DNA from: Corynebacterium sp. TAE3-ERU16
Lineage (GTDB): Bacteria > Actinomycetota > Actinomycetes > Mycobacteriales > Mycobacteriaceae
Assembly: GCF_019209935.1 (NCBI RefSeq)
Contig: NZ_JAHUTN010000012.1
Coordinates: 1-64,000 of the forward strand
Length of the DNA: 64,000 nucleotides
Reading direction: 5' to 3'
The notes beneath the pieces were generated by a model. The model saw only the letters and a program-made list of their open reading frames with translations. It did no database searches and had not been told where the DNA came from. Positions 25,063 to 34,684 of the stretch are shown here, piece after piece. The first letter of the stretch is position 1. Every line of letters starts with the position of its first letter. The translations under genes and the position numbers were made by a program.

Positions 25063-27159
25063 GTGAAGCAGCGACGCCGCATCACCACACAGTCCAGACG
25101 CCCGGCCCTCGCGGTGATCCTCTCCGCGGCTCTGATCGCCTCGGCGGTGGTCGGGGTGGGCGACCGGTCGATCCTCCGGACCGACACCGTCGGCACGGAA
25201 CCGATCACCGCTGCGGTCTCCACCGAGAACTTCGCCGCCGGAGAGAACGTGGTCGTCCCGGACGCGGCGATCATCAGCCAGGGCGAGGAAACCACCGGCA
25301 GTCGGGTGGTCAAGGAGTTCACCCGCGACGAGGAGTTCTCCATGTTCGCCCTGACGTGGCACGGGGAGAAGGACATCGCGGCGTTCTTCCGCGCCAAGCG
25401 CGGGGACGGTTCCTGGAGCCCCTGGTACGACGCGGAACCCGCCGGCGACATCCAGGATCCGACGGGACCGAACGGAACCGAACTGATCTACGTCGAACCG
25501 ACGCACACGATCCAGGTGTCCACCGGCAACATCGACATAGGCGCCTCCCCCACCGGAGCGGTCCCGGTCGCGGAGGAGACGACCGACGGCCCCGCGGCCG
25601 CTCCCTCCGGTCAGCCTGCGGCGTTCGAGGGGGTTCCGGAGATCGACGGCACACCGGCGGGCGAGACCGGGTACACCACCAGTGTCGGTGAGATCGCGCC
25701 GGTCGCGGAGGTCATCGACCCGGATGCGATCGAGGCGGTATTCATCGACGGCAGAGCCTCCGAAGGCACACCCGTCGATCTCGTGAACGCCGAGGAGGAC
25801 GCCCGGGGCATGCCCAAGGTCATCTCCCGCAAGGGCTGGGGCGCGGACGAGTCCAAGCGCTGCGGCGACGTCACCATCGACGACCAGGTCAGCGCACTGA
25901 CGATCCACCACACCGCGGGCTCGAACGACTACACCCCGAGCCAGGCCGCCGGCATCGTCCGCGGAATCTACCAGTACCACGCCCAGAACCTGGGCTGGTG
26001 CGACATCGGATACCAGTCGCTCGTCGACAAGTACGGCCGGATCTACGAGGGACGGTACGGCGGCATGAACCGCGCGGTGCAGGGCGCACACGCCGGCGGT
26101 TTCAACGAGAACACGTGGGCCATCTCCATGATCGGCGACTACTCCACGGTCACACCTTCCCCGGAGACCCTCGCCTCCGTGGGTGAGCTCGCCGGATGGC
26201 GGGCCAAGGTCGCCGGATTCGACCCCCTGGGCTCCGACACCCACTACTCCGAGGGCACGTCCTACACGAAGTACCCGTACGGCCAGGCGGTGACGCTGCC
26301 GAACATCTTCGCGCACCGGGATGTGGGCAACACCTCCTGCCCCGGTGACGCGGGCTACGCACAGATGGACACGATCCGGGGACTCGCCGACGCGAAGTAC
26401 AAGGCGCTGCTCCGTGGCGGGGACACCACCGGCGGAACGACCACCACCGAGCGGACAACCGCCGGACAGACCACCACCCGGCAGGCTCCCGCCGGGGATG
26501 CCCCGACGACCACGACGGCGCCGCCGGAGAAGAAGACCACGACCGCCGCCACAACCACGGAACCCGCGCCCGCCGACGATCAGGACGCAGCCGAACCCGC
26601 ACCGGCCGCGACGCTCCCGGGGAGCAGCGGTAGCCGACTGAACTCGATCCTGGGGGTCGCCGGATCCCTGTTGTCCGTCGTGATCGCCTTCCTCACGTCC
26701 CGGGACGGGGTACCGCAGAGCATCTCGCAGATCGGCCAGACACCGGTCATCGCGGGTCTGAAGCTCTCCGATGTCCCGGCCCTCGTCGACAAGGCCGTGT
26801 CATCCAGCGGAAACCCGACGGTGAAGGACGCCTGGAACCGGGCCACCACAGTGGCCGGCCCGGTTCTCGGGTCCCCGCGCGGTGGGACCCAGATCGCGAC
26901 CCCCGTCGGTGAGAGGAACTCGCGCATCGAGGTCACGCCGTTCGACGGTGGTCTGGTCGTGTCCTCCCCCGAGACCGGTACCCACGCCATCTGGGGCGCG
27001 ATCGGCGACGCATGGGCGGCGCAGGGCTTCGACGCCGGCCCGCTGGGTATGCCCGTCAACGAGGAGTACCGCGACGGCGACCTGATCCGCACCGATTTCC
27101 AGGGCGGATGGATCACCTTCGACCCGGCGACAGGCGACGTTCAGATCCACGAGTCCTGA
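25063..27159 (+). CDS. Secreted PGRP amidase with LGFP repeat
   Basis: A 698-residue secreted wall protein. GTG 25063 is chosen because AAGGAGA ends 9 bases upstream and a basic signal-anchor (MKQRRRITTQSRR, then a hydrophobic segment) follows. An N-terminal domain of unknown function runs to about residue 240. The peptidoglycan-recognition/N-acetylmuramoyl-L-alanine amidase type 2 domain (about 255-450) has zinc ligands visible in HHTAGSNDY, AHRDVGNTSCPG and its Cys. A Thr/Pro-rich linker and a C-terminal LGFP-type repeat (GPLGMPVNEE) complete the protein. It is equivalent by context to Rv3811 beside glf. It probably cleaves or binds peptidoglycan beneath the mycolate layer. Confidence 0.88.
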   Translation: MKQRRRITTQSRRPALAVILSAALIASAVVGVGDRSILRTDTVGTEPITAAVSTENFAAGENVVVPDAAIISQGEETTGSRVVKEFTRDEEFSMFALTWHGEKDIAAFFRAKRGDGSWSPWYDAEPAGDIQDPTGPNGTELIYVEPTHTIQVSTGNIDIGASPTGAVPVAEETTDGPAAAPSGQPAAFEGVPEIDGTPAGETGYTTSVGEIAPVAEVIDPDAIEAVFIDGRASEGTPVDLVNAEEDARGMPKVISRKGWGADESKRCGDVTIDDQVSALTIHHTAGSNDYTPSQAAGIVRGIYQYHAQNLGWCDIGYQSLVDKYGRIYEGRYGGMNRAVQGAHAGGFNENTWAISMIGDYSTVTPSPETLASVGELAGWRAKVAGFDPLGSDTHYSEGTSYTKYPYGQAVTLPNIFAHRDVGNTSCPGDAGYAQMDTIRGLADAKYKALLRGGDTTGGTTTTERTTAGQTTTRQAPAGDAPTTTTAPPEKKTTTAATTTEPAPADDQDAAEPAPAATLPGSSGSRLNSILGVAGSLLSVVIAFLTSRDGVPQSISQIGQTPVIAGLKLSDVPALVDKAVSSSGNPTVKDAWNRATTVAGPVLGSPRGGTQIATPVGERNSRIEVTPFDGGLVVSSPETGTHAIWGAIGDAWAAQGFDAGPLGMPVNEEYRDGDLIRTDFQGGWITFDPATGDVQIHES

Positions 27160-27177
27160 TCTCCCGGGAACTGACAG

Positions 27178-27211
27178 GCGGGGGCGGCCCCAACACAGGG
27201 GCCGCCCCCGC
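27178..27211. terminator. Bidirectional terminator
   Basis: GCGGGGGCGGCCCC (27178-27191) and GGGGCCGCCCCCGC (27198-27211) form a perfect 14-bp stem with an AACACA loop. It lies between the convergent PGRP/LGFP gene and the TetR gene and can serve both. Confidence 0.8.
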
Positions 27212-27262
27212 CCATTCATGTCCGCCCATGTCCGCCGGTGACCGCCCGCCGACGGCACCGGG

Positions 27263-27907
27263 TCAGCTGCGGGAGCGCTCGCCGAGCATGTCCATGGCGA
27301 CGGTGCGCAGGAGCTCATCGACGGAGTAGCACCGCGCCCCCTCCTCGAGGAGCCGAGCCGCGTACTCGGGATCCCAGGGCAGCATGTCGGGCAGCGATTC
27401 GCTGGAGCAGAGCGGCTTTCCCGCCGCGGACGTGGCCCTGTCCACCTGACGCACGATGACCTCGCCGACGATGATGCGGCGCAGTGACTGCACGCTGCGG
27501 ACGATGACATCGTCCGGAACCCCGGAGTCGTGGGCGGTCAGGGCGAAGTCGCGGTAGAGCGCACCGAAGACGATGGACATGTCCTCACCGGAGATCATCA
27601 TCTCCTTGGCGAAGGGGAAATCCTCGAGCTGGTTGATGATCTCCCGGGCGACGGCGACGATCCGGTCCACCGGGTCCTCGGGGAGCTCCGCCGGGGCCCG
27701 GACCTTCAGGGTGTGGAGGAAGGCTTCCGCTATGAGGGCGTTCTTGCAGTCGAAGTGGTGGTAGAGCGCCATCGCGGTGACGCCGACCTCCTCAGCCACT
27801 CCACGCATGGAGAATCCGTCCGCACCGTTGTCCCGAATCTGGCGCGCGGCGATCTCGATGACCTTGTCGCGGGATACCGTGAGGGGACGACCACGTCGGC
27901 CGCTCAC
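27263..27907 (-). CDS. TetR-family transcriptional regulator
   Basis: A 214-residue repressor. The HTH at about residues 10-55 contains VSRDKVIEIAARQI, FSMRGVAEEVGVTAMALYHH and FDCKNALIAEAFL, the canonical TetR layout; the remainder is the helical ligand domain. I prefer GTG 27907 (MSGRRGRPL), which has AAGGGG 7 bases upstream; an in-frame GTG at 27940 would add 11 residues. It precedes no obvious target gene but is next to the HAD-plsC pair. An inverted repeat 250 bases upstream is a candidate autoregulatory site. Confidence 0.87.
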   Translation of the reverse strand: MSGRRGRPLTVSRDKVIEIAARQIRDNGADGFSMRGVAEEVGVTAMALYHHFDCKNALIAEAFLHTLKVRAPAELPEDPVDRIVAVAREIINQLEDFPFAKEMMISGEDMSIVFGALYRDFALTAHDSGVPDDVIVRSVQSLRRIIVGEVIVRQVDRATSAAGKPLCSSESLPDMLPWDPEYAARLLEEGARCYSVDELLRTVAMDMLGERSRS

Positions 27908-28156
27908 AGCTCTACCCCTTGCGTCCCTGGCGTTATTCACCGTTCCCCATTTTCCGGTGGCGGAGGGCCACGGAGCAGACTGATTCCGGACCTGCCGCCA
28001 CACCGTAGCTTCGTACAGGTGGCAGTCGGAACGGAAAGCCACACCCGCTCCCGCTTCAGCCTCCGGCCGATTGTCGGGACGGCCGCGGGCCGGGGGCGGG
28101 TGTGGCCCTGTTCCGGCAGAGGTACTATCCCCGAAGAACTCGATTTCGTTTCACAG

Positions 28157-28170
28157 CAGTACTCCTACTG
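28157..28170. promoter_or_regulatory. Inverted repeat upstream of the TetR gene
   Basis: CAGTA-CTCC-TACTG is a perfect 5+5 palindrome in an AT-rich patch. On the minus strand a TTGAAA lies nearby and could be a -35, so the site may overlap the regulator's promoter. The gap 27908-28209 holds no gene. Confidence 0.35.
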
Positions 28171-28209
28171 TACAACGACTTTCAACATCGGGAGTGTTTC
28201 CGCAGGTCC

Positions 28210-29034
28210 TCAGAACCAGCGCTCCAGGACGACCGCCAGACCATCTTCATCGTTGGTGACGGTCGTCTCGTCTGCGACGCTCTTCAGTTCCGGGGCCGCG
28301 TTCCCCATGGCGACACCCGTACCCGCCCAGCGGAGCATCTCCGTGTCGTTGGGCATGTCACCGAAGCAGATGGTCCGCGCGGCGGGGATCCCCAGGGCTC
28401 CGGCGATCTTCCGGAGCCCGACCGCCTTCGTGATGCCCGGCGCGGCGACCTCGAGGAGTCCCTCGCTGACGGAGTAGGTCAGGTGCGCCATCTCCGGGGG
28501 GATGGCGGACGCGAGCCTCCGGTACATGTCCGCACTGTCCAGCGCCTCATTGCGGAGCAGCAGTTTGATGGCCGGTTCGGACAGCAGATCCTCCTCCCCG
28601 GCCTCACCGAAATCGATCGCGGGCCAGGCGTGCGCCCATTCCGGGGCGATGACGAAGAGCTCGGACTGGGGATCGAACGCACTGTTCCCGGCGCGTTCGA
28701 CGGCGACACCCACGCCTCCGTCATCGGCGAGGATCGACCGCGCGGTGTCGACGATGGTGCGCAGCTGATCGGGGAGCAGCGGGTGGGTGTCGACGATGCG
28801 GTCGGACGCACTGTCGTAGAGGACGGCGCCGTTGGCGCAGACAGCCATCGGCCGGACGGGCAGCTGTTCCAGGACGGGGAGCAGCCACCGCGGGGGCCGA
28901 CCGGTGGCGAGAGCCAGGGTCCCCCCGGCGTCGATGAAGCGGCGCAGACACTCTCTCGTCCGGGGGGTGACCCGCTCGGCACCCGTTATGAGGGTGCCGT
29001 CGATGTCGCTTCCGAGGAGCAGGGGACGTTTCAC
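28210..29034 (-). CDS. Cof-type HAD phosphatase
   Basis: A 274-residue haloacid-dehalogenase hydrolase. Motif I DIDGT is near residue 10, motif II TGRPPRWL near 44-51, and motif IV GDMPNDTEML near the C-terminus. Its large type II cap domain is typical of Cof/sucrose-phosphatase-like members that dephosphorylate sugar or cofactor phosphates. The substrate cannot be inferred. Its ATG overlaps the plsC stop by 4 bases, so the two are translationally coupled. Confidence 0.87.
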   Translation of the reverse strand: MKRPLLLGSDIDGTLITGAERVTPRTRECLRRFIDAGGTLALATGRPPRWLLPVLEQLPVRPMAVCANGAVLYDSASDRIVDTHPLLPDQLRTIVDTARSILADDGGVGVAVERAGNSAFDPQSELFVIAPEWAHAWPAIDFGEAGEEDLLSEPAIKLLLRNEALDSADMYRRLASAIPPEMAHLTYSVSEGLLEVAAPGITKAVGLRKIAGALGIPAARTICFGDMPNDTEMLRWAGTGVAMGNAAPELKSVADETTVTNDEDGLAVVLERWF

Positions 29035-29999
29035 CGAAGTCCCCGGAGGAACGCACCCAACCGGGCGAAGGCGCGGTGGATCCGGGCGGGGAGCGCCCGG
29101 CCGTGCTCGGTGATCCGTTCGAGGGCGAAGTCAGCCCGGCGGTCCGCCCGGGCGGCGGCCCGGGCCGCCTTTTTGTCTGCGCGGGCCCGCTTCTTCTCGG
29201 CGGTGATCGCGGCGGCCTCCTCGAGGGTGGGGGCACTGCCGCCGAGGGAGGCCGGCATCCAGGGTGCGCCAGCGAAATCGCCGTACTCCGCGGCGTAGTC
29301 GGCGCGCACACCGTCGAGAAGTTCGGCGACGGCGTTCCGCAGGGTGTCGGTGACCTCGACCGGATCGCCTGCGGCGGAGATGGGTTCGCCGATGCGGATC
29401 CACACGGGTATGTGCTTGCGCCCCAGGTTGCGGGGCACACCCTTGCTGATGATGCGCTGCGAACCCCACATGGCGACGGGAATGAGCGGTACCTCGGCGG
29501 CGGCGGCGATGCGGGCGGCACCGGTCTTGAAGCGGTCCATCTCGAAGCTGCGGGAGATGGTGCCCTCCGGGAAGATCCCGACCAGCTCACCGGCGCGCAG
29601 CCTGGCGACCGCCTCGTCGAGGGCACCGCGTCCGGCGGAGCGGTCGACGCGGATGTGGCGCATCCGGCCCATGAACCAGCCGACGACGGGTACGTCGTAG
29701 ATCTCGCGTTTCGCCATGAAGCGCACCAGCCTGCGGCCCCGGAAGTAGCCGGCGACCCCGCCGAAGATGAAGTCGTAGTAGCCGGTGTGGTTGTAGGCCA
29801 GGAGCGCGCCGCCCTCGGCGGGGACGTTCTCCACGCCCTCGATGGTGATGGTGATGTCCTGGGCCCCCATCAGTGCACGGACCGCGGCGATGATGCGGGA
29901 GTAGAACGGCTCGGTTGCCTCGGTCGGGTGGTCGGGCACGCGGGCGAGGTCCGCCGGATAGCGGAAGATGCCTTCCCGGATGAACTCACGCTGGGTCAT
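29031..29999 (-). CDS. PlsC-type 1-acylglycerol-3-phosphate acyltransferase
   Basis: A 322-residue membrane-associated acyltransferase. The catalytic NHxxxxD motif appears as NHTGYYD, the phosphate-binding motif as FPEGTISRS, with VPLIPVAMWG downstream. A C-terminal Ala/Arg/Lys-rich helical stretch (KKRARADKKAARAAARADRR) is an unusual basic tail. It likely makes phosphatidic acid or acylates a related lipid. AGGA precedes the ATG. It is coupled to the downstream HAD phosphatase by a 4-base overlap, suggesting a shared lipid or polyol-phosphate role. Confidence 0.88.
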   Translation of the reverse strand: MTQREFIREGIFRYPADLARVPDHPTEATEPFYSRIIAAVRALMGAQDITITIEGVENVPAEGGALLAYNHTGYYDFIFGGVAGYFRGRRLVRFMAKREIYDVPVVGWFMGRMRHIRVDRSAGRGALDEAVARLRAGELVGIFPEGTISRSFEMDRFKTGAARIAAAAEVPLIPVAMWGSQRIISKGVPRNLGRKHIPVWIRIGEPISAAGDPVEVTDTLRNAVAELLDGVRADYAAEYGDFAGAPWMPASLGGSAPTLEEAAAITAEKKRARADKKAARAAARADRRADFALERITEHGRALPARIHRAFARLGAFLRGLR

Positions 30000-30092
30000 T
30001 GGGGGTCCTGTCTGTGTTCGGCTGGCGTCTCGTCTCGAAATCCGTTCCGGTCACGGGCGGGTGTGGTTCCCGCGGCCGGTGGGCGGTGGTGT

Positions 30093-31352
30093 CTACTTCA
30101 CCGGTTCGAGAACCTCGCGGCCCACGAAGGGCTGCAGGGCCTCGGGGATCCGGACGGATCCGTCAGCCTGCTGGTTGTTCTCGAGGATGGCGACGAGCCA
30201 GCGGGTCGTGGCCAGTGTCCCGTTGAGGGTGGCGCAGGGCTGGGTGCGCCCGTCGTCATCGCGGTAGCGGACCTTCAGGCGGCGGGCCTGGAAGGTCGTG
30301 CAGTTCGACGTGGAGGTCAGCTCACGGTAGGTGCCCTGCGTCGGGACCCACGCCTCGGTGTCGAACTTCCGCGCCGCGGAGCTGCCGAGATCACCACCGG
30401 CGACATCGATGATGCGGTAGGGGACCTCGACGGCGGCGAGCATGTCACGTTCCATGCCGAGGAGCTTCCGGTGCTCGGCGGCGGCGTCCTCCGGCCTGCA
30501 CCAGCTGAACATCTCGACCTTGTCGAACTGGTGGACGCGGAGGATCCCGCGGGTGTCCTTGCCGTACGAACCGGCCTCCCGGCGGAAGCAGGAGGACCAG
30601 CCGGCGTAGCGCAGGGGCCCGCCGGAGAGGTCGATGATCTCGTCGGAGTGGAAACCCGCGAGCGCGACCTCACTCGTGCCCACGAGGTAGAGGTCGTCCT
30701 CCTCGAGGTGGTAGATCTCGTCGGCGTGACTGTCCAGGAACCCGGTCCCCTGCATGGTCTCCGGCCGGACGAGGACCGGCGGGATCATGAGGGTGAAGCC
30801 TGCTGCGGTGGCACGCTGCGCGGCGAGGGTGAGCATGCCGAGCTGCAGGAGAGCACCGAATCCGGTGAGGAAGTAGAAACGGGAGCCGGAGACCTTGGTG
30901 CCGCGTTCGACGTCGATCAGCCCGAGGGACTCGCCCAGTTCGAGATGATCCTTCGGTTCGAAGTCGAAACTCGGGGGCTCGCCGACGTGCTCGAGCACGA
31001 TGAAGTCGTCCTCCCCGCCTGCGGGGGCACCCTCGACGATGTTCCCGATACGCGACTGGAGCCGTTCGACCTCCTCGGCGGCCTGCCGCTGGGCGGCCTC
31101 GGCTTCCTTGACCTTGGCCTTCAGTTCGTTGGAGCCGGCCAGCAGGGCGGGCCGGTCCTCGGGGGCGGCCTGGCCGATCTTCCTGCCGAAGGCCTTCTGC
31201 TCGGAACGCAGGCTGTCGGCGGCAACGATCGCCTCCCGTCGGGCGGAGTCGGCGGCGATCAGCTGATCGACGAGCTCGGGATCCTCGCCGCGGGTGCGCT
31301 GGGAGGCACGGACCACGTCGGGGTTGTCGCGGAGGAATTTGAGATCAATCAC
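30093..31352 (-). CDS. serS: Seryl-tRNA synthetase
   Basis: Charges tRNA-Ser with serine. The 419-residue length and the start [11 protein letters not shown] are standard for bacterial SerRS. An N-terminal coiled-coil arm (about 30-100) binds the tRNA variable loop. Class II motif 2 is visible in [14 protein letters not shown] and motif 3 in the later [13 protein letters not shown] segment. The GTG start is preceded at 7 bases by a TAGGCT box, consistent with a leaderless message. It is divergent from farR, as in other corynebacteria. Confidence 0.96.
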   Translation of the reverse strand: MIDLKFLRDNPDVVRASQRTRGEDPELVDQLIAADSARREAIVAADSLRSEQKAFGRKIGQAAPEDRPALLAGSNELKAKVKEAEAAQRQAAEEVERLQSRIGNIVEGAPAGGEDDFIVLEHVGEPPSFDFEPKDHLELGESLGLIDVERGTKVSGSRFYFLTGFGALLQLGMLTLAAQRATAAGFTLMIPPVLVRPETMQGTGFLDSHADEIYHLEEDDLYLVGTSEVALAGFHSDEIIDLSGGPLRYAGWSSCFRREAGSYGKDTRGILRVHQFDKVEMFSWCRPEDAAAEHRKLLGMERDMLAAVEVPYRIIDVAGGDLGSSAARKFDTEAWVPTQGTYRELTSTSNCTTFQARRLKVRYRDDDGRTQPCATLNGTLATTRWLVAILENNQQADGSVRIPEALQPFVGREVLEPVK

Positions 31353-31359
31353 GGGTGCC

Positions 31360-31365
31360 AGCCTA
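31360..31365 (-). promoter_or_regulatory. Leaderless-type -10 box of serS
   Basis: On the minus strand TAGGCT, seven bases, then the GTG start at 31352. No ribosome site is present. Confidence 0.5.
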
Positions 31366-31420
31366 CCGAACCGTGCAGCACCGCGGCCCGGGTGGTGGAT
31401 CATCACGGCAAAGACGGCCA

Positions 31421-31446
31421 TCCGGTTATGACCACCGGAGTATACT
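31421..31446 (+). promoter_or_regulatory. farR promoter with overlapping palindrome
   Basis: TCCGGT (31421-31426) and ACCGGA (31434-31439) form a 19-bp palindrome directly followed by a -10 box TATACT (31441-31446), which is 6 bases from the ATG. The position between -35 and -10 suits autorepression by the GntR product. This is inferred, not shown. Confidence 0.5.
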
Positions 31447-31452
31447 GAGCAC

Positions 31453-32220
31453 ATGGTCACCTCCGCGAAGTTTCCGGCGCTCCCGGCCCGCCAACTCACC
31501 GACGGGCCGAAACCGAAGCACGCGCAGCTGCGGGAGATTCTCGAGGAGATCTGCACCACCGAACTGGAACCCGGGGACATGCTGCCCGGCGAGCGGGTCC
31601 TGGAGGAGACCTTCGGCGTCTCCCGGATCACCGTCCGACGGGCCATCGGGGATCTCGTCGCCTCCGGCCGCCTCAAACGGGCCCGCGGCAAGGGTACCTT
31701 CGTGGCCCCCGCGCCGCTCATCTCCCGTCTGCACCTCGCGTCCTTCTCCTCCGAGATGAGTTCCCAGGGAATCCGGGCAACCTCAGACATCCTGCTCGCG
31801 GAGGTGACCGGTGCTCCCACCGAGGTCGAGGCGTTCTTCCGCGCCGGCGAGCGGCCGCACACGCACCTCCGACGCCTGCGCCTCGGCGACGGTCGGCCCT
31901 ACGCCATCGACGACAGCTGGTACAACAACGCGCATGTGGCGGATCTCCTCGACAGGGACGTGCACACCTCCGTCTACGGCATCCTCGACAAGGAGTACGA
32001 TCTCCCGGTCACCGAGGCGGAGCAGATCGCGACGGCGGTCAACGCCGACGCGACCACCGCGGGGATCCTCGACGTGGAACCCGGTACCGCACTGCTCAAG
32101 ATCGTCCGGCTCTCGCTCTCCGGGGATCTCCCCGTGGAGTGGTGCTCCTCCCTCTACCGGACGGACCGGTACACACTGAAGACTCACGTGGAGAGAGCCT
32201 CTGAGCAGTCCGCCGACTGA
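31453..32220 (+). CDS. farR: GntR/HutC-family regulator FarR
   Basis: A 255-residue regulator. The winged HTH is at about 20-95 ([35 protein letters not shown]). The UTRA ligand domain follows (about 110-245), with the typical [20 protein letters not shown] region. In C. glutamicum FarR sits next to serS and influences amino-acid biosynthesis genes, including the arg cluster; the same arrangement here supports the name. The ATG follows a TATACT box by 6 bases, giving a leaderless message. Confidence 0.88.
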   Translation: MVTSAKFPALPARQLTDGPKPKHAQLREILEEICTTELEPGDMLPGERVLEETFGVSRITVRRAIGDLVASGRLKRARGKGTFVAPAPLISRLHLASFSSEMSSQGIRATSDILLAEVTGAPTEVEAFFRAGERPHTHLRRLRLGDGRPYAIDDSWYNNAHVADLLDRDVHTSVYGILDKEYDLPVTEAEQIATAVNADATTAGILDVEPGTALLKIVRLSLSGDLPVEWCSSLYRTDRYTLKTHVERASEQSAD

Positions 32221-32299
32221 CGCCCGCGGCGACCACCCCGCCCCCGGCGCCGGGGGCCCACGTGCACCCATCCGACGCACCCGGCATGATGGAGGAATC

Positions 32300-33313
32300 A
32301 TGACAGCAACCAGATCCTGGCGTTCAGCCACCGCGGTGCAGGCGGGACTCATCGCGATGCTCGTCGCCGCCGTCGGCGTCGGGTCCTACAGCTACGTAGC
32401 CGGAGAATCCGCCGCGGACACCGGAGCCGGGGCGGTGACGGGCACGCCGCCCACGGGCAGCAGCGAGACGACCACCACCAAGCCGACGGCCGCCCCGTTC
32501 ACCACCGCCGACGTCGGAGACTGCCTCACCTGGGACATCGGCGCGGACGGCACGGTCTCGAACTTCCAGAAGGCCGACTGCGCGGCGGACCACCGGTTCG
32601 AGATCTCCGCCCGTGAGGATCTCGCGACCTACCCCTCGAGCGAGTTCGGCCCCTCCGCCCCGGCGCCAAACCTCACCCGGCAGGCGCAACTGCGCGAGGA
32701 ACTCTGCAAGACCCCCACCATCGACTACCTGGGCGGCCGCTACACGCCGCACGGCCGGTACTCGATCGCCCCGATTCTCCCCCCGGCGAGTGCCTGGGAG
32801 GCCGGTGACCGCACCATGCTCTGCGGTGTCCAGGTCACCGATGACGGCGGCCAGACGCTGACCACCCGTGGCCGGGCCGCCGAGCAGGACCAGTCCCGGA
32901 TCTTCCAGCCCGGCGAGTGCGTCACCATCGGTCCCGCGGGTTCCCCCCGGGCGGTGGACTGCGCCGAACCGCACCAGCTCGAGATCACCGCGGTCATCGA
33001 CCTCAAGCCCGTGTTCCCCGAGGGCACCCCCACCGTCGAAGACCAGGACGCCTACCTCAAGAACGCCTGCACCCAGGCCGCCCGGGACCACCTCGGCGGT
33101 GATGACCCCTTCTACTACTCGACCCTCGAGTCCTTCTGGACGGCCATCGACGCCAACGCCTGGACCGGCGGTTCGAACACCGTGAACTGTGCCCTGTTCA
33201 AGGCGAACGCCGGGGGCGGCTTCGCCACCCTGGAGGGCACCGCCACCGGCCCGTTCGTGATCGACGGTGCGCCCCCGGCACCGCAGCCCGAGCGCGACCC
33301 CCTCCGCCAGTAG
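32300..33313 (+). CDS. Septum-formation-family membrane protein
   Basis: A 337-residue protein with an N-terminal membrane helix (about 14-35), a Thr/Pro/Ala-rich linker, and two related extracytoplasmic repeats that begin DVGDCLTWD and QPGECVTIG, each with a Cys followed by ...DCA/EPH and a second Cys. This is the Septum_form (PF13845-like) layout common in actinobacteria. The biochemical role is unknown. GGAGGA lies a few bases before the ATG. The small metallopeptidase gene follows after 28 bases, so they are likely co-transcribed. Confidence 0.8.
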   Translation: MTATRSWRSATAVQAGLIAMLVAAVGVGSYSYVAGESAADTGAGAVTGTPPTGSSETTTTKPTAAPFTTADVGDCLTWDIGADGTVSNFQKADCAADHRFEISAREDLATYPSSEFGPSAPAPNLTRQAQLREELCKTPTIDYLGGRYTPHGRYSIAPILPPASAWEAGDRTMLCGVQVTDDGGQTLTTRGRAAEQDQSRIFQPGECVTIGPAGSPRAVDCAEPHQLEITAVIDLKPVFPEGTPTVEDQDAYLKNACTQAARDHLGGDDPFYYSTLESFWTAIDANAWTGGSNTVNCALFKANAGGGFATLEGTATGPFVIDGAPPAPQPERDPLRQ

Positions 33314-33341
33314 CCCCCGCACCGCAACACAAGGACCTTCG

Positions 33342-33686
33342 ATGATCGACGTCTCCGACGAACGCTTCAACGAGCTCGTGGACATGGGCTTCGAGCGGAT
33401 CCCGGACAAGTTCCTGGACAACCTCAGGAACGTCGCCATCCTCATAGAGGACTACAACCCCGACTCGCCCTCCATCCTGGGGTTGTACCACGGCGTCCCG
33501 CTGCCGGAACGCCTGGCCAACCACACCGGGCTCCCCTCCTCGATCACGATCTACAAGGAGGCGCTGCTCGACTACTGCACCAGCGAGGAGGAACTGATCG
33601 AGCAGGTCCGCATCACCGTCGGCCACGAGATCGGCCACCACTTCGGGCTCGACGACGATGAGCTGCACGAGCTGGGGTGGGGGTAG
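33342..33686 (+). CDS. Small zincin-like metallopeptidase (DUF1025 type)
   Basis: A 114-residue cytoplasmic protein with the zinc protease motif HEIGHHFGLDDDEL near its C-terminus and the family start MIDVSDERFNELV. The length matches the minimal metallopeptidase (PF06262) family. ATG 33342 has an AAGGA site upstream. Physiological substrate unknown. Confidence 0.87.
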   Translation: MIDVSDERFNELVDMGFERIPDKFLDNLRNVAILIEDYNPDSPSILGLYHGVPLPERLANHTGLPSSITIYKEALLDYCTSEEELIEQVRITVGHEIGHHFGLDDDELHELGWG

Positions 33687-33820
33687 AGCATCCCGACCGT
33701 GGGCGGCTCAGCCCCCGGGACCCCCTGCCGTGATTAGATGAGTCGGTACCCGAGGGGTACGACCACAGCTGTCCACCGCTGGCGGATCAGGGCACCGGCC
33801 CGAAGACACCACACGGCACT

Positions 33821-34684
33821 GTGGCCGACACCTCACCTAGCTCAGTCAGCAAAGGCGTGATCCACCCAGTGACCTCCGTGCCCGACCCCACCGGCCCCAC
33901 CGCCCACGACCCGGTGCTCACCGCGAGCCGCCTGACCCAGGTGTTCGGCACGGGTGACGCCCGGGTCACCGCGCTCGATGACGTGTCGGTGACCATCCCC
34001 CGCGGCCGGTGGACGACCCTCATGGGGCCGTCCGGATCCGGCAAGACCACTCTGCTGCACTGCCTCTCGGGACTGTCGGTCCCCGACTCCGGCACCGTGA
34101 CCCTGCACGGTACGGGTGCTGGAAACCGACGGGAGCGCAACACCGTCCTGAGCTCGCTGTCCGAGAACCAACGGGCGAAACTCCGCCGCACCCGGATCGG
34201 TGTGATCTTCCAGGAATTCAACCTCGTCCCCGTGCTCACCGTGCGGGACAACATCCGGCTGCCGATGCGCCTCGCGCATTCCCGCATCGATCCGACCTGG
34301 TACGACGAGATCACCGGACGGCTCGGGCTCAGCCAGCGCCTGAAGCACCTCCCGCACCAGCTGTCCGGCGGGCAACGGCAACGCGTCGCCATCGCCCGGG
34401 CCCTGCTGGCCCGCCCGGACATCATCTTCGCCGACGAACCCACCGGTTCCCTCGACTCGGAGACCGGCGCGGAGGTGCTCACCCTGTTCCGGCGGCTGGT
34501 CGACGAATTCGGGCAGACCCTGACGGTGGTGACCCACGACCCCGCCGCAGCCGAGCGCGGTGATCATCTGGTGGCCATGCGCGACGGACGCGTCACCGGC
34601 GCAGACGGTCACGCACTCAGGGCTCCGGTGGCACGCCCCGGACGACACTCCCGGCACGCAGCCGACGGAGGTGCCTCCGCGTGA
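33821..34684 (+). CDS. ABC transporter ATPase (MacB/LolD type)
   Basis: A 287-residue ATP-binding subunit. Walker A is GPSGSGKTT, the Q-loop is near IFQEFNLVP, the signature is LSGGQRQRVAIARAL, Walker B is DIIFADEPTGSLDS, and the switch His is in VVTHD. The GTG start is uncertain; in-frame GTG codons at about 33857 and 33869 would shorten only the disordered N-terminus. The last codon overlaps the permease start (GTGA), so the two form one transporter, likely acting on lipids, peptides or membrane-embedded substrates rather than simple nutrients. Confidence 0.9.
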   Translation: MADTSPSSVSKGVIHPVTSVPDPTGPTAHDPVLTASRLTQVFGTGDARVTALDDVSVTIPRGRWTTLMGPSGSGKTTLLHCLSGLSVPDSGTVTLHGTGAGNRRERNTVLSSLSENQRAKLRRTRIGVIFQEFNLVPVLTVRDNIRLPMRLAHSRIDPTWYDEITGRLGLSQRLKHLPHQLSGGQRQRVAIARALLARPDIIFADEPTGSLDSETGAEVLTLFRRLVDEFGQTLTVVTHDPAAAERGDHLVAMRDGRVTGADGHALRAPVARPGRHSRHAADGGASA

